The position numbers and the translations under genes were made by a program. Below, piece by piece: positions 16,993 through 24,890 of a stretch of 43,476 nt of DNA (position 1 is the stretch's first letter; the number at the start of each line of letters is the position of its first letter). The DNA comes from an uncultured Bacilli bacterium (GTDB lineage: Bacteria > Bacillota_I > Bacilli_A > RF39 > UBA660): NCBI GenBank assembly GCA_934167935.1, contig CAKPMH010000008.1, positions 1 through 43,476 of the forward strand. Direction: 5' to 3'. The notes under the pieces were generated by a model. The model was given only the letters and a program-made list of their open reading frames with translations. It was not told the origin of the DNA and did not search any database.

Positions 16993-18102
16993 TTATTTAT
17001 TTTCATAATTTAAATGTTTTAATTTATCTAATACAAATTTTCCATTTTTTCTTACTAATACATCATCAAAATAAAGCTCTCCTCCACCATATTCTTCTCT
17101 TTCTATTAAAACTAAATCAAAATGAATACTAGAATCATTTCCATTATAAGCATCATAATATGCTTGACCAGGTGTAAAATGAATACTACCAATTATTTTT
17201 TCATCAAATAAAATATCTCCCATTGGATTTTTTATAAAAGGATTAAGTCCAATTGCAAATTCTCCAACATAACGTGCTCCATCATCAGTATCTAAAATTT
17301 CATTTAATTTGTCTGTATTATTAGATGCTTTAGCCTCTATAATTTTTCCATCACGTAATTTTAGCGAAATATTAGAAAAAACATATCCTCTATATGGATT
17401 TTTAGTATTAAAAGTAATAATCCCATTTACACTATCTTTAATAGGGGCTGTATAAATTTCACCATCTGGTATATTATACTTCCCACAACATGGTATAGCA
17501 GGCATTCCTTCTATACTAAATGTTATATCAGTATTAACTCCTACAATTCTAACCTTTTTAGTATTTTCCATAACTTCTTTTAAAGGAAGTATATCTTTGT
17601 ACATTTTATCATAAGCAATACACATTGCATTAATTCCAAACAACTTAAAATCATCAGTTTTCATATTAGCTTTATAAGCATCAAGATTTGATGGATAATT
17701 AAGTAATACCCATCTTCTTTCATTAATTCTAACATGATCTATTTCTTTTATAGCCTCACCTATTTCCCTTCTTATTGAAGCTTTTACATTATTTAATTCA
17801 AAATCATTAATAGAATACCTTATAGATATAAAGCAATCAAAGTTATCTATATCAAATTGTTTATGTTTTTTTATTTCATTTATTCTACTTTTATTTGTTA
17901 ATTCTAAAAGAGTTGCATCTAATGATTGATCCTCAATTCTAACAAACGGAATTCCTTTATTATTTACAATCTCTTTAATTAAACATTTAATTAAGTAATT
18001 AGCCTCACTTGTCTGTGTTGTAATTAAAACACGGTCATTTTCTTTTACATCTAATGAATAATTTACTATTGTTTTACTTAAACTATTTAATTTCTCTTCC
18101 AA
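16993..18102 (-). CDS. ampS: M29 family aminopeptidase (AmpS-like)
   Basis: A 369-residue metallo-aminopeptidase. Metal and catalytic residues of the family are visible: Glu in DGEIYTAP, Glu in VGEFAIG, His in GSIHFTPG, Tyr in QAYYDAYNG, and His-Asp in SIHFDLVLI. It releases N-terminal amino acids from peptides in the cytoplasm. The start codon is TTG at 18102, seven bases after GGAG. Slightly shorter than typical 400-residue members. Confidence 0.9.
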   Translation of the reverse strand: MEEKLNSLSKTIVNYSLDVKENDRVLITTQTSEANYLIKCLIKEIVNNKGIPFVRIEDQSLDATLLELTNKSRINEIKKHKQFDIDNFDCFISIRYSINDFELNNVKASIRREIGEAIKEIDHVRINERRWVLLNYPSNLDAYKANMKTDDFKLFGINAMCIAYDKMYKDILPLKEVMENTKKVRIVGVNTDITFSIEGMPAIPCCGKYNIPDGEIYTAPIKDSVNGIITFNTKNPYRGYVFSNISLKLRDGKIIEAKASNNTDKLNEILDTDDGARYVGEFAIGLNPFIKNPMGDILFDEKIIGSIHFTPGQAYYDAYNGNDSSIHFDLVLIEREEYGGGELYFDDVLVRKNGKFVLDKLKHLNYENK

Positions 18103-18108
18103 TTTATC

Positions 18109-18135
18109 ACTCCTTTTTATTTATTACATAATATA
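18109..18135 (+). promoter_or_regulatory. Sigma-K-like promoter of the Gly/Tyr-rich peptide
   Basis: AC (18109-18110), 16 bases, CATAATATA (18127-18135): an exact AC-N16-CATANNNTA match, 19 bases before the ATG. Confidence 0.6.
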
Positions 18136-18154
18136 TTATGAAAGGGGTTTTAAT

Positions 18155-18361
18155 ATGTATTATAACAATCCAAATTTCTATAATAATCAAACATTTTATA
18201 AAAATAAAAATGATGACAGATTTGTTGGTGGATTCTTAGGGCCTTTTGTATTAGGAGGAATAACAGGCGGACTATTAGCACCTGCTTTCTATCAAAGACC
18301 ATACTATAACAATTACTATCCATATCCTGTATCATACTATTATGGAGGATATTATAGATAA
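18155..18361 (+). CDS. Small Gly/Tyr/Asn-rich spore-type protein (68 aa)
   Basis: A 68-residue protein: Asn/Tyr-rich head (MYYNNPNFYNNQTFYKN), a Gly-rich hydrophobic centre (FVGGFLGPFVLGGITGGLLA) and a Tyr-rich tail (YYNNYYPYPVSYYYGGYYR). Such composition is common in spore coat and crust proteins. It has GAAAGGGG before the ATG, a sigma-K-like promoter upstream and a strong terminator after, and sits beside the spoVA genes. No named family recognised. Confidence 0.65.
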   Translation: MYYNNPNFYNNQTFYKNKNDDRFVGGFLGPFVLGGITGGLLAPAFYQRPYYNNYYPYPVSYYYGGYYR

Positions 18362-18384
18362 AACGATTTTTAATCGTTTTTTTT
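18361..18384 (+). terminator. Terminator after the Gly/Tyr-rich peptide gene
   Basis: AAACGATT-TTT-AATCGTTT then a T run, immediately after the stop codon. Confidence 0.85.
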
Positions 18385-18733
18385 AACTTTTAGGATTGAA
18401 AATTAATGATAAGAAAAAAGATATTATAATTGCGGATATTATACCTGTTGCAGTTAAATCAAACATTCCAGAAAAAAGTCCAATAAGACCTAATTCTTGA
18501 GCTTTTTCTAATGCACCATGAATTAACAAATGTCCAAAGCTTGTTATAGGAACTAATGCTCCACCTCCAGCAAATAAAATAATTCTATCATACAAACTAA
18601 ATGTATCTAAAAAGGCTCCTATACATACAAATAAGGTTGTAACATGACCAGCTGTAAATTTTGTATTATCTAATATTATCTGCCCAAGTAAACATATAAA
18701 TCCTGAAACTAAAAATGCATTTAAATATATCAT
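18383..18733 (-). CDS. spoVAE: Stage V sporulation protein AE
   Basis: A 116-residue protein with about four membrane segments. FVCIGAFLDTFSLYDRIILFAGGGALVPITSFGH and HGALEKAQELGLIGLFSGMF are characteristic of SpoVAE, and it resembles SpoVAC in its VPITxFxH stretch. Part of the SpoVA inner-membrane channel that moves dipicolinic acid into the forespore and out on germination. Third gene of the spoVAC-D-E unit, 2 bases after spoVAD. Confidence 0.9.
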   Translation of the reverse strand: MIYLNAFLVSGFICLLGQIILDNTKFTAGHVTTLFVCIGAFLDTFSLYDRIILFAGGGALVPITSFGHLLIHGALEKAQELGLIGLFSGMFDLTATGIISAIIISFFLSLIFNPKS

Positions 18734-18735
18734 AT

Positions 18736-19719
18736 TTATACCTCCAAACTTATAGCATGAGCAATACTTGGAATTTCTCTTTTTTCATTAACACTTGTTT
18801 GTGATAAAAGAGCTCCTGTTGCAATCAATAAAACTTTATTAATTTTTTTCTTTTTCATTAAATCAAATACATATGAATAAACAACTAATGGTGCACATGC
18901 AGGACCACTTCCACCTGAATATACTGCTTGATTTTCTAAATCATATATCATACAAGCTGTATCATCATAATTTTTAAGTTCAATATTATATTCTGATTTC
19001 ATATAATCTTTTAATATATCTTTACCATATTTACCAAGGTCACCACTTAATATTAAGTCATAATAATCACTAGTTCTTTTGGTCTGTTTTAAATGTTTAT
19101 AAAGTGTATCGGCCATTGCCGGAGCCATTACTGCCCCCATTTGATAAGCATCTTTAATACCCATAGTATTTACAACTCCAATAGTTGATGACTCAACTTT
19201 TATACCACTTTTTTTATTTGATAAAAAAGCACTTGCCCCACCTGTTACAGTAAATGTAGCCGTTTTAGGTTTTGGCCCACCATATTCAACTGGATATCTA
19301 AATTGCTTTTCTGCTGCATTATTATGTGACGAGACAGATGCTATACAATTTTTTATTTGGCCTGCTTCAATCATATTAGAAGCAATTATTAATCCTTCTA
19401 CACTACTAGCACATGCACTAAATATTCCTAAATAAGGAATTTTTAAATCTAAAGCAGCAAAATTAGAAGAAGTTATTTGATTTAACAAATCACCTGATAT
19501 AAATAAATCTATATCAGATTTAAGTTTAGAAATTTTATTTAATAATATTTCAACACTATCTAAAAGAATTTTTGATTCAGCTTCTTCAAAATTTTTACAT
19601 TCAAAATAAAATTCATCATAACTTTTATCAAAATATGAACTAAGTGGTCCTTTTTTTTCATATGGTCCTGTTATCGTTGATACCTCATTTATATATACAT
19701 TGTTATATTTAAATGTCAT
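18736..19719 (-). CDS. spoVAD: Stage V sporulation protein AD
   Basis: A 327-residue protein with a thiolase-like fold. The segment GIFSACASSVEGLIIASNMIE has the nucleophile-type Cys region of the family, and VSSHNNAAEKQFRYPVEYG and GGSGPACAP are typical SpoVAD stretches. It binds dipicolinic acid on the outer face of the spore inner membrane. Its ATG overlaps the spoVAC stop (ATGA). Confidence 0.93.
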   Translation of the reverse strand: MTFKYNNVYINEVSTITGPYEKKGPLSSYFDKSYDEFYFECKNFEEAESKILLDSVEILLNKISKLKSDIDLFISGDLLNQITSSNFAALDLKIPYLGIFSACASSVEGLIIASNMIEAGQIKNCIASVSSHNNAAEKQFRYPVEYGGPKPKTATFTVTGGASAFLSNKKSGIKVESSTIGVVNTMGIKDAYQMGAVMAPAMADTLYKHLKQTKRTSDYYDLILSGDLGKYGKDILKDYMKSEYNIELKNYDDTACMIYDLENQAVYSGGSGPACAPLVVYSYVFDLMKKKKINKVLLIATGALLSQTSVNEKREIPSIAHAISLEV

Positions 19720-20162
19720 ATGCTACCTCCAAAAAATAATATTCTAATAATTCCAAATACATATGCACTAACAACCCCGAATATTATTACAGATCCTGTT
19801 AATTTAAGCATATTTGCGCCTATTCCTGTTACTAATCCTTCTTTTTTATAATCAAGTGCAACACTTTGCATTGCATGAGCAAATCCTGTTATAGGAACAA
19901 ACAAGCCTGCTTTTGCAAAATTAACCCAATTATCAAAAAAACCTAAACAAGTAAATAAACATCCCAAGAAAATTAAAGTTACTATCATAAATGATCCTGC
20001 ATCTTTAGTTGATATTTCTAAAAAACTAGAATAAAATTCAACCAAAAATTCTCCTATAATTCCCATAATTCCACCTATAAAAAAAGCTATTATTCCATTA
20101 GATAACCTATTTTCTTTAGGTGTATGTTTTTTTACTATTTTCTGATATTTATTTTTTTCCAT
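19716..20162 (-). CDS. spoVAC: Stage V sporulation protein AC
   Basis: A 148-residue membrane protein with about four helices after a basic head (MEKNKYQKIVKKHTPKEN). FVPITGFAHAMQSVALDYKKEG is the SpoVAC hallmark. In Bacillus it acts as a mechanosensitive dipicolinic acid channel. First of three coupled spoVA genes, expressed in the forespore under sigma-G in relatives; a matching promoter lies upstream. Confidence 0.93.
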   Translation of the reverse strand: MEKNKYQKIVKKHTPKENRLSNGIIAFFIGGIMGIIGEFLVEFYSSFLEISTKDAGSFMIVTLIFLGCLFTCLGFFDNWVNFAKAGLFVPITGFAHAMQSVALDYKKEGLVTGIGANMLKLTGSVIIFGVVSAYVFGIIRILFFGGSI

Positions 20163-20177
20163 ATTATCACCTTTTCT

Positions 20178-20206
20178 TATTATGAAAAAAAATTTTTTTT
20201 GTATAC
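20178..20206 (-). promoter_or_regulatory. Sigma-G-like promoter of spoVAC-D-E
   Basis: Minus strand GTATA (20206-20202), 17 bases, CATAATA (20184-20178). Both elements fit the known sigma-G pattern (GHATR … CATHHTA) and sit 16 bases before spoVAC, whose Bacillus homologue is under sigma-G. Confidence 0.6.
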
Positions 20207-20236
20207 AAAAAAAATTAGATTTTAAATCTAATTTTT
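20207..20236 (-). terminator. Terminator after the 45-aa reading frame
   Basis: AAATTAGATTT/AAATCTAATTT arms followed by eight T on the minus strand; it overlaps the TAG of the small frame and lies just upstream of the spoVAC promoter. Confidence 0.75.
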
Positions 20237-20365
20237 GTTTAATTTTTTTTGTTTTTTAAGTTCTTTTTCAAATTTATTATCTTGATTTTGATGATTTTTT
20301 TCTTGATTATCTTTTTTCAAATTTAAATTTATTTTACAAATATTCTCAATTTTATTTATTTTCAT
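20228..20365 (-). CDS. Small Lys/Asn-rich peptide (45 aa), unknown
   Basis: A 45-codon frame starting MKINKIENICKINLNLKKDN, highly charged, predicted helical, no hydrophobic segment. Its ATG lies inside the last codons of the YutD gene, with AAAGGA nearby, suggesting coupled translation; a terminator follows at once. Composition alone could arise by chance in AT-rich DNA. Confidence 0.4.
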   Translation of the reverse strand: MKINKIENICKINLNLKKDNQEKNHQNQDNKFEKELKKQKKLNKN

Positions 20366-20636
20366 AAATCCTTTCTAAAATAAAGTATTTACAATTATAT
20401 GCACAATCTTTATTTAAATAATTTTCTAAATTATCATAATCGTTTATTTTATTGAAATATTTATTATCTTTTTTACAAAAGCCTTTAAGTCTTAATTTAC
20501 CATATGACCAATCGCCTACTATATAATCATATGATTCAAAATAATCAGTTAATTTTTTTTCAATCTCTTCTAAATCAAATCCTTCTCTATAATCTTTTAT
20601 TATTTTAAAATTCATTTCATTTATTACTTTATTCAT
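20352..20636 (-). CDS. yutD: YutD family protein
   Basis: About 94 residues. YDYIVGDWSYGKLRLKGF is the diagnostic YutD (DUF1027) motif. Function unknown. An AGGTGAT precedes the ATG at 20636; the GTG three codons earlier is part of that site and is not the start. Lies downstream of yunB, as these genes are near one another in Bacillus. Confidence 0.85.
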   Translation of the reverse strand: MNKVINEMNFKIIKDYREGFDLEEIEKKLTDYFESYDYIVGDWSYGKLRLKGFCKKDNKYFNKINDYDNLENYLNKDCAYNCKYFILERIYENK

Positions 20637-20665
20637 TAGTATCACCTAAATAAATTATATCATAT

Positions 20666-21433
20666 TTAGCTTTTATTTGTACTAGAAAATGGATAATAAT
20701 ATGAAGGAACAGTACCATTAATTAATTTCATTACAATAGGAATATTTGTACTTACAACTATTTCTTTTGTCTTAAAAGGTATTATAACTTGCATGTATAC
20801 CTTTACATTAGCGCTTACCTTAACTAAAGCATTATTTATTCCATAACTTTCTACATCTGTTTTTATATCAGTTACAACATCACCATTTAAATTTATTTTA
20901 ACAGGTATTTTAGGGCCTAAATTAGATATTAGTGAATTATTAAATACAATGCCTGAAGGTATTTCATATATTATACCTTTTTTTAATTTTTCTAAATCAT
21001 AACTGCTTAATATAGTACTAGATAATTCTAATTCATCAATACCACCAGATTCTAATTGTTCTAAATAATTTTGTACATATATCGTTATTTTATTTAAAAC
21101 AGTATTTACTATAACAGGATTAAAATCAGTAGAAACATTATTACCGCTACTATCTTTCTTTTCTATAAATAAATCTTCCTTATTCATATCTTTAAACACA
21201 TTATTATTAACTGCCTCAGTAATCATAATAGTCGCAATTGATTTTGCCTTCTTTTCTGCATATGTCATAAGAATAGGTGTTATTTTTTTACCAATTATAT
21301 TTATTAAAAATATTACTGTAATTATTATTAAAAAAAATATTAATATAACCTTATCCTTTTTAGTTAATTTATTTTTATGTCTTTTTAGCCTTAAATTTAT
21401 TTTCCTTCTTTTTAAATGAACCCTTCCCTTCAC
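20666..21433 (-). CDS. yunB: Sporulation protein YunB
   Basis: A 255-residue protein with a strongly basic N-terminus (LKRRKINLRLKRHKNKLTKK), one membrane helix (residues 28-48) and an extracytoplasmic domain. ILMTYAEKKAKSIATIMITEAV and FKTKEIVVSTNIPIVMKLINGTVPSYY match YunB. It is needed for normal sporulation in Bacillus and is made in the mother cell there. Start is GTG, five bases after AGGTGG. Confidence 0.85.
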   Translation of the reverse strand: MKGRVHLKRRKINLRLKRHKNKLTKKDKVILIFFLIIITVIFLINIIGKKITPILMTYAEKKAKSIATIMITEAVNNNVFKDMNKEDLFIEKKDSSGNNVSTDFNPVIVNTVLNKITIYVQNYLEQLESGGIDELELSSTILSSYDLEKLKKGIIYEIPSGIVFNNSLISNLGPKIPVKINLNGDVVTDIKTDVESYGINNALVKVSANVKVYMQVIIPFKTKEIVVSTNIPIVMKLINGTVPSYYYPFSSTNKS

Positions 21434-21493
21434 TTATACCACCTATTAAAGTATATTTTATTTATAAAAAAAAATTAGTAATCATACTAATTT

Positions 21494-22057
21494 CTATACA
21501 AACAAATATTTTTCATGACAAAACTTAACTTGTTCCTCTTCTTTTTCTTTATATTTTTCAACTAAACATACTCTCTTTTTTTGTAAGCTTGATTTTACAT
21601 CTATAATTCTTTGGTTAGTAGACCCTCTAAATAGTGCCGTATCGCTTTTAAGTTCTAACATAAATTTTCCATCTACTAAAACATCAATATTTTCTAAAAA
21701 TTCCATTATATATTTATTAGATTTAGAAAGTGTTATTAACTGTTCATAAGTATAACCTGTATAACACCATATATTCATATTTAAGCTTTTTGCATATTTA
21801 GCAAGTTCACTACATGCTTCTGGTTGACACATAGGATCGCCTCCAGAAAAAGTCAATCCATCTTGTAATTTTAATTCAGATATTTCATTTTTAATATAAT
21901 CTAAATCGATTAATTCTCCTCCATTAAAATCATGTGTACATTTGTTATGGCAACCAAAACAATTATGAGGACACCCCTGTGTCCAAATAACCGTTCTGAT
22001 TCCTTCACCATCAACAATACTATCACTTTGTAAATCAGCAGCTAACCTTATTTTCAT
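21494..22057 (-). CDS. nrdG: Anaerobic ribonucleotide reductase activating protein (radical SAM)
   Basis: A 187-residue activase. CPHNCFGCHNK supplies the C-x3-C-x2-C cluster ligands and TFSGGDPM the SAM-binding GGD/E motif. It generates the glycyl radical on NrdD. It starts one base after the stop of the separate glycyl-radical gene, so nrdD, that gene and nrdG form one operon. Confidence 0.94.
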   Translation of the reverse strand: MKIRLAADLQSDSIVDGEGIRTVIWTQGCPHNCFGCHNKCTHDFNGGELIDLDYIKNEISELKLQDGLTFSGGDPMCQPEACSELAKYAKSLNMNIWCYTGYTYEQLITLSKSNKYIMEFLENIDVLVDGKFMLELKSDTALFRGSTNQRIIDVKSSLQKKRVCLVEKYKEKEEEQVKFCHEKYLFV

Positions 22058-22058
22058 A

Positions 22059-22229
22059 TTATTCAGCTTCTTTAGCAGCTTTAATTACATCTTTTATTCC
22101 AGTATGTTTTACTCTATCTTTTTCTTCAGCTCTCTTACCATTATTGAAACGTTTTACATCTCCAGCAAGATATCCTGTTACTCTTCTAATTCTTTCAAAT
22201 CCTACACCTTCACCAACTAATTTTTCCAT
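22059..22229 (-). CDS. Free-standing glycyl-radical segment of class III ribonucleotide reductase (56 aa)
   Basis: A 56-residue protein containing FERIRRVTGYLAGDVKRF and KRAEEKDRVKH, the C-terminal glycyl-radical region normally fused to NrdD (RRVCGYLG…RVKH in E. coli). The predicted radical residue is Gly19 in VTGYL. It lies 10 bases after the NrdD stop, with a perfect AGGAGG six bases before its ATG, and one base before nrdG. The main NrdD ends before this region, so the active enzyme must be assembled from two polypeptides, unless a one-base sequencing error split the gene. Confidence 0.85.
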   Translation of the reverse strand: MEKLVGEGVGFERIRRVTGYLAGDVKRFNNGKRAEEKDRVKHTGIKDVIKAAKEAE

Positions 22230-22239
22230 ACTATTCCTC

Positions 22240-24519
22240 CTAACAACTACATTTAATTTTTTCTAAAGGTACACTTTCAAATTCTTTTCTACCACATCCT
22301 GGGCAAACATCCTTAATTACACCTACATATCCACATACAGGATCTCTATCAACAGGGTGGTTAATTGCTCCATATCCTATTCCAGACTCTTTCATAAGTC
22401 TAATAATACTTTCAAATGCCTCAACATTTGATGTAGTATCCCCATCCAATTCAATATAGGAAATATGTCCACCATTTGTTAACGCATGATATGGTGCTTC
22501 TAATTCTATTTTTCTACTAATACTTATATTAAAACTTACAGGTACATGGAATGAATTAGTGTAATATGCTTTATCAGTTACACCCTTAATTTTTCCATAT
22601 ATAGCTCTATCTATTCCAACAAAACGACCAGATAATCCCTCTGCAGGAGTAGCTATTAAAGTAAAGTTTAAATTATATTTTTTAGAATATTCATCAGCTT
22701 TATTTCTCATGAATCCAATTATTTCAAGTCCTAATTCTTGAGCTTTCTCATCTTCAGCATGATGTTTTCCAATTAATGCTTTAAGACATTCTGCAAGTCC
22801 TATAAATCCAAATGTTAAACTACCATGTTTTAGTATTTTTCTAAGTCTATCTGTTGGTTTTAATTTATCACCATCTGTCCAAACTCCTTGTTGTAGTAAA
22901 AATGGAAAATTATAACATTTTTTATTACATTGAATTTCAAATCTCTCTAATAGTTGATCTTTTACAAGTTCCATAATTTCAGATAATTCATTATAGAAAC
23001 CATCCATATCAGCTTCTTCTCTTTCTTTTAAACATATACCATGTTTAATTGCTATTCTAGGTAAGTTTATTGATGTAAATGATAAATTACCTCTACCACC
23101 AGTTGTTTCATTATCTGGATCAGTAACATCACTCATAAGTCTTGTTCTACATCCCATATAACCTACTTCAGTTCTATAATCTCCTTCCTTATAATAAGGA
23201 ATATTGTGAGGAGCATCTAAGAATGAGAAATTAGGAAATAATCTTTTAGCAGAAACTTCACAAGCTAATTTAAACATATCATAATTTTTATCTTCTTTAT
23301 TATAATTAACCCCTTCTTTAACTTTAAAAATTGAAACTGGGAAAATTGGTGTTTCTCCTTTTCCAAGTCCATCATTAGTTGCAAGTAAGAAGTTTTTAAT
23401 AACCATTCTACCTTCACTAGAAGTATCAGTACCAAAATTTATTGAAGAAAATGGCACTTGAGCTCCAGCTCTTGAATGCATTGTATTTAAATTATGAACA
23501 AATGCCTCCATTGCTTGATAAGTAGTTCTATTTGTTTTTTGTAAAGCTTTCTCATAACTTTTTTCAAATATTCTCTTTACAGTTGATGATTCCTTATAAA
23601 AATTTGCAAATTCTTCTATATCTACATCAATTGAATTTAATTTATCTATTTCTTTTACTACTCTATCTATATTTACAAATGATAATAGATCACTAAAGTC
23701 TAATAAATCATATACTTCTTGTTTAAATTGTTTTTTAAATGTTTTTAAAACTCCAGGTGCCATATAAAAATCGAACGCTGGTATTGATTGCCCACCATGT
23801 TGATCATTTTGATTTGATTGAATTGCAATTGCTGCAAGTGCAGAATAACTCATTATATCATTTGGTTTTCTTAAATATCCATGTCCAGTAGAAAAACCAT
23901 TTTTAAATAATCTATCTAATTCTATTTGCATACATGTTGTAGTACCCATTGGCATAAAATCCATATCGTGAATATGAATAGTTCCATCATCATGAGCTTT
24001 TGCAAATTTAGGTTTCATCAAATATGATTTTGCAAATTCTTTTGATATTGTACTACCATATTGTAACATTGTACCCATAGCAGTATCACCATCAACATTT
24101 GCATTTTCTCTTTTTGCATCTTCTTCCCCTGCTGTTTTAAGTCCTAACCCTTCAATTGACTTCAAAAATTTATGTGTTTTTTTCTCATCGAAGAATAATT
24201 TTCTTGAATTAGCTCTTCTCTCACGATAATCCTTAAATGAAGTATATACATCACTATAACCTTTTTTATCAAGTTCTTCTTCAATCATATCTTGAATTTC
24301 TTCAATTTTTATTTGAACTTTTTCTAATTTTTCTATTTTTGATATAACAGCTTGATATATTTTTTGAATATCTTTTTCTGTATATTTATTTTCTTCTTCA
24401 TCAAGTTTTACACTATCAAACCCTTTTTTTATAGCAATAGCAATTTTTGAACCATCAAAATCTACTTTTTTACCATTTCTTTTAATAACATATTTTGTTT
24501 CTACTAACTCATCAACCAT
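22240..24519 (-). CDS. nrdD: Anaerobic (class III) ribonucleoside-triphosphate reductase, main chain without the glycyl-radical tail
   Basis: A 759-residue protein: N-terminal ATP-cone (KRNGKKVDFDGSKI, residues 8-100), then the ten-stranded barrel with HDMDFMPMGTTTCMQ, NLNTMHSRAGAQVPFSSINFGTD and GFIGLAECLKAL. It ends in a zinc-finger-like DPVCGYVGVIKDVCPGCGRKE and KCSC, then stops. One Cys of the usual CxxC pairs is Asp (DPVC), and the tail ends with two extra Cys. The glycyl-radical motif is absent and lies in the next gene. Makes dNTPs without oxygen. Confidence 0.93.
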   Translation of the reverse strand: MVDELVETKYVIKRNGKKVDFDGSKIAIAIKKGFDSVKLDEEENKYTEKDIQKIYQAVISKIEKLEKVQIKIEEIQDMIEEELDKKGYSDVYTSFKDYRERRANSRKLFFDEKKTHKFLKSIEGLGLKTAGEEDAKRENANVDGDTAMGTMLQYGSTISKEFAKSYLMKPKFAKAHDDGTIHIHDMDFMPMGTTTCMQIELDRLFKNGFSTGHGYLRKPNDIMSYSALAAIAIQSNQNDQHGGQSIPAFDFYMAPGVLKTFKKQFKQEVYDLLDFSDLLSFVNIDRVVKEIDKLNSIDVDIEEFANFYKESSTVKRIFEKSYEKALQKTNRTTYQAMEAFVHNLNTMHSRAGAQVPFSSINFGTDTSSEGRMVIKNFLLATNDGLGKGETPIFPVSIFKVKEGVNYNKEDKNYDMFKLACEVSAKRLFPNFSFLDAPHNIPYYKEGDYRTEVGYMGCRTRLMSDVTDPDNETTGGRGNLSFTSINLPRIAIKHGICLKEREEADMDGFYNELSEIMELVKDQLLERFEIQCNKKCYNFPFLLQQGVWTDGDKLKPTDRLRKILKHGSLTFGFIGLAECLKALIGKHHAEDEKAQELGLEIIGFMRNKADEYSKKYNLNFTLIATPAEGLSGRFVGIDRAIYGKIKGVTDKAYYTNSFHVPVSFNISISRKIELEAPYHALTNGGHISYIELDGDTTSNVEAFESIIRLMKESGIGYGAINHPVDRDPVCGYVGVIKDVCPGCGRKEFESVPLEKIKCSC

Positions 24520-24542
24520 TGTCTTAACTCCTCCTACTTTCT

Positions 24543-24557
24543 AGATAAATTTTATCT
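24543..24557. promoter_or_regulatory. Palindrome over the nrd -10 element
   Basis: AGATAAA-T-TTTATCT, perfect 7-base arms with one central base, covering the -10 of the nrd promoter. A possible operator; it is AT-rich and short, and does not match the NrdR box. Confidence 0.35.
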
Positions 24558-24577
24558 CAAAAAAATTATCAAGTCAA
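24549..24577 (-). promoter_or_regulatory. Sigma-A-like promoter of the nrd operon
   Basis: Minus strand TTGACT (24577-24572), 17 bases, TAAAAT (24554-24549), about 30 bases before nrdD. Confidence 0.7.
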
Positions 24578-24880
24578 TAACTTTTTAATAATATTTTAAG
24601 AAAATTTGTTCGCTGGTTTGTTTTGCCTTTATTTTATAACATTTTTGCAAAAAATAAATTTTCACTTTTTTACATTTTTTTATTTTTTTAATTTTTTACA
24701 ATTTGCAATTTTAGAGGTTTTCTTTTATTTTTCAAGACTTTCTATAAAATAGCATTTTAAATATTTTTTTCATTTTTTTAATTTTTCAAAAATACAGTTT
24801 TTTTATTTTCCTAATTTTTTTAATTTTTTAAAAATAAACTATAACCCATTTTTTATTTTAGAATACATTAATATTAGGAG
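24558..24880. other. T-rich intergenic region between nrdD and spoVIF
   Basis: The largest gene-free gap apart from rnpB. On the plus strand it is dominated by T, with the pattern TTTTTTAATTTTT recurring several times (around 24690, 24775, 24815). No open frame, RNA gene or clear hairpin was seen apart from the nrd promoter at its left end and the spoVIF ribosome site at its right end. Confidence 0.6.
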
Positions 24881-24890
24881 GATAAAATAT

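Noticed and set aside
18150..18335. 61-codon minus-strand frame opposite the Gly/Tyr-rich peptide
   Set aside because: The plus-strand frame has a ribosome site, promoter, terminator and spore-like composition; this one has none.
22230..22260. Sequencing frameshift as the cause of the nrdD split
   Set aside because: Not excluded, but less likely: the glycyl-radical gene has a perfect AGGAGG at correct spacing and nrdD ends in a plausible CxC; kept as the stated alternative.
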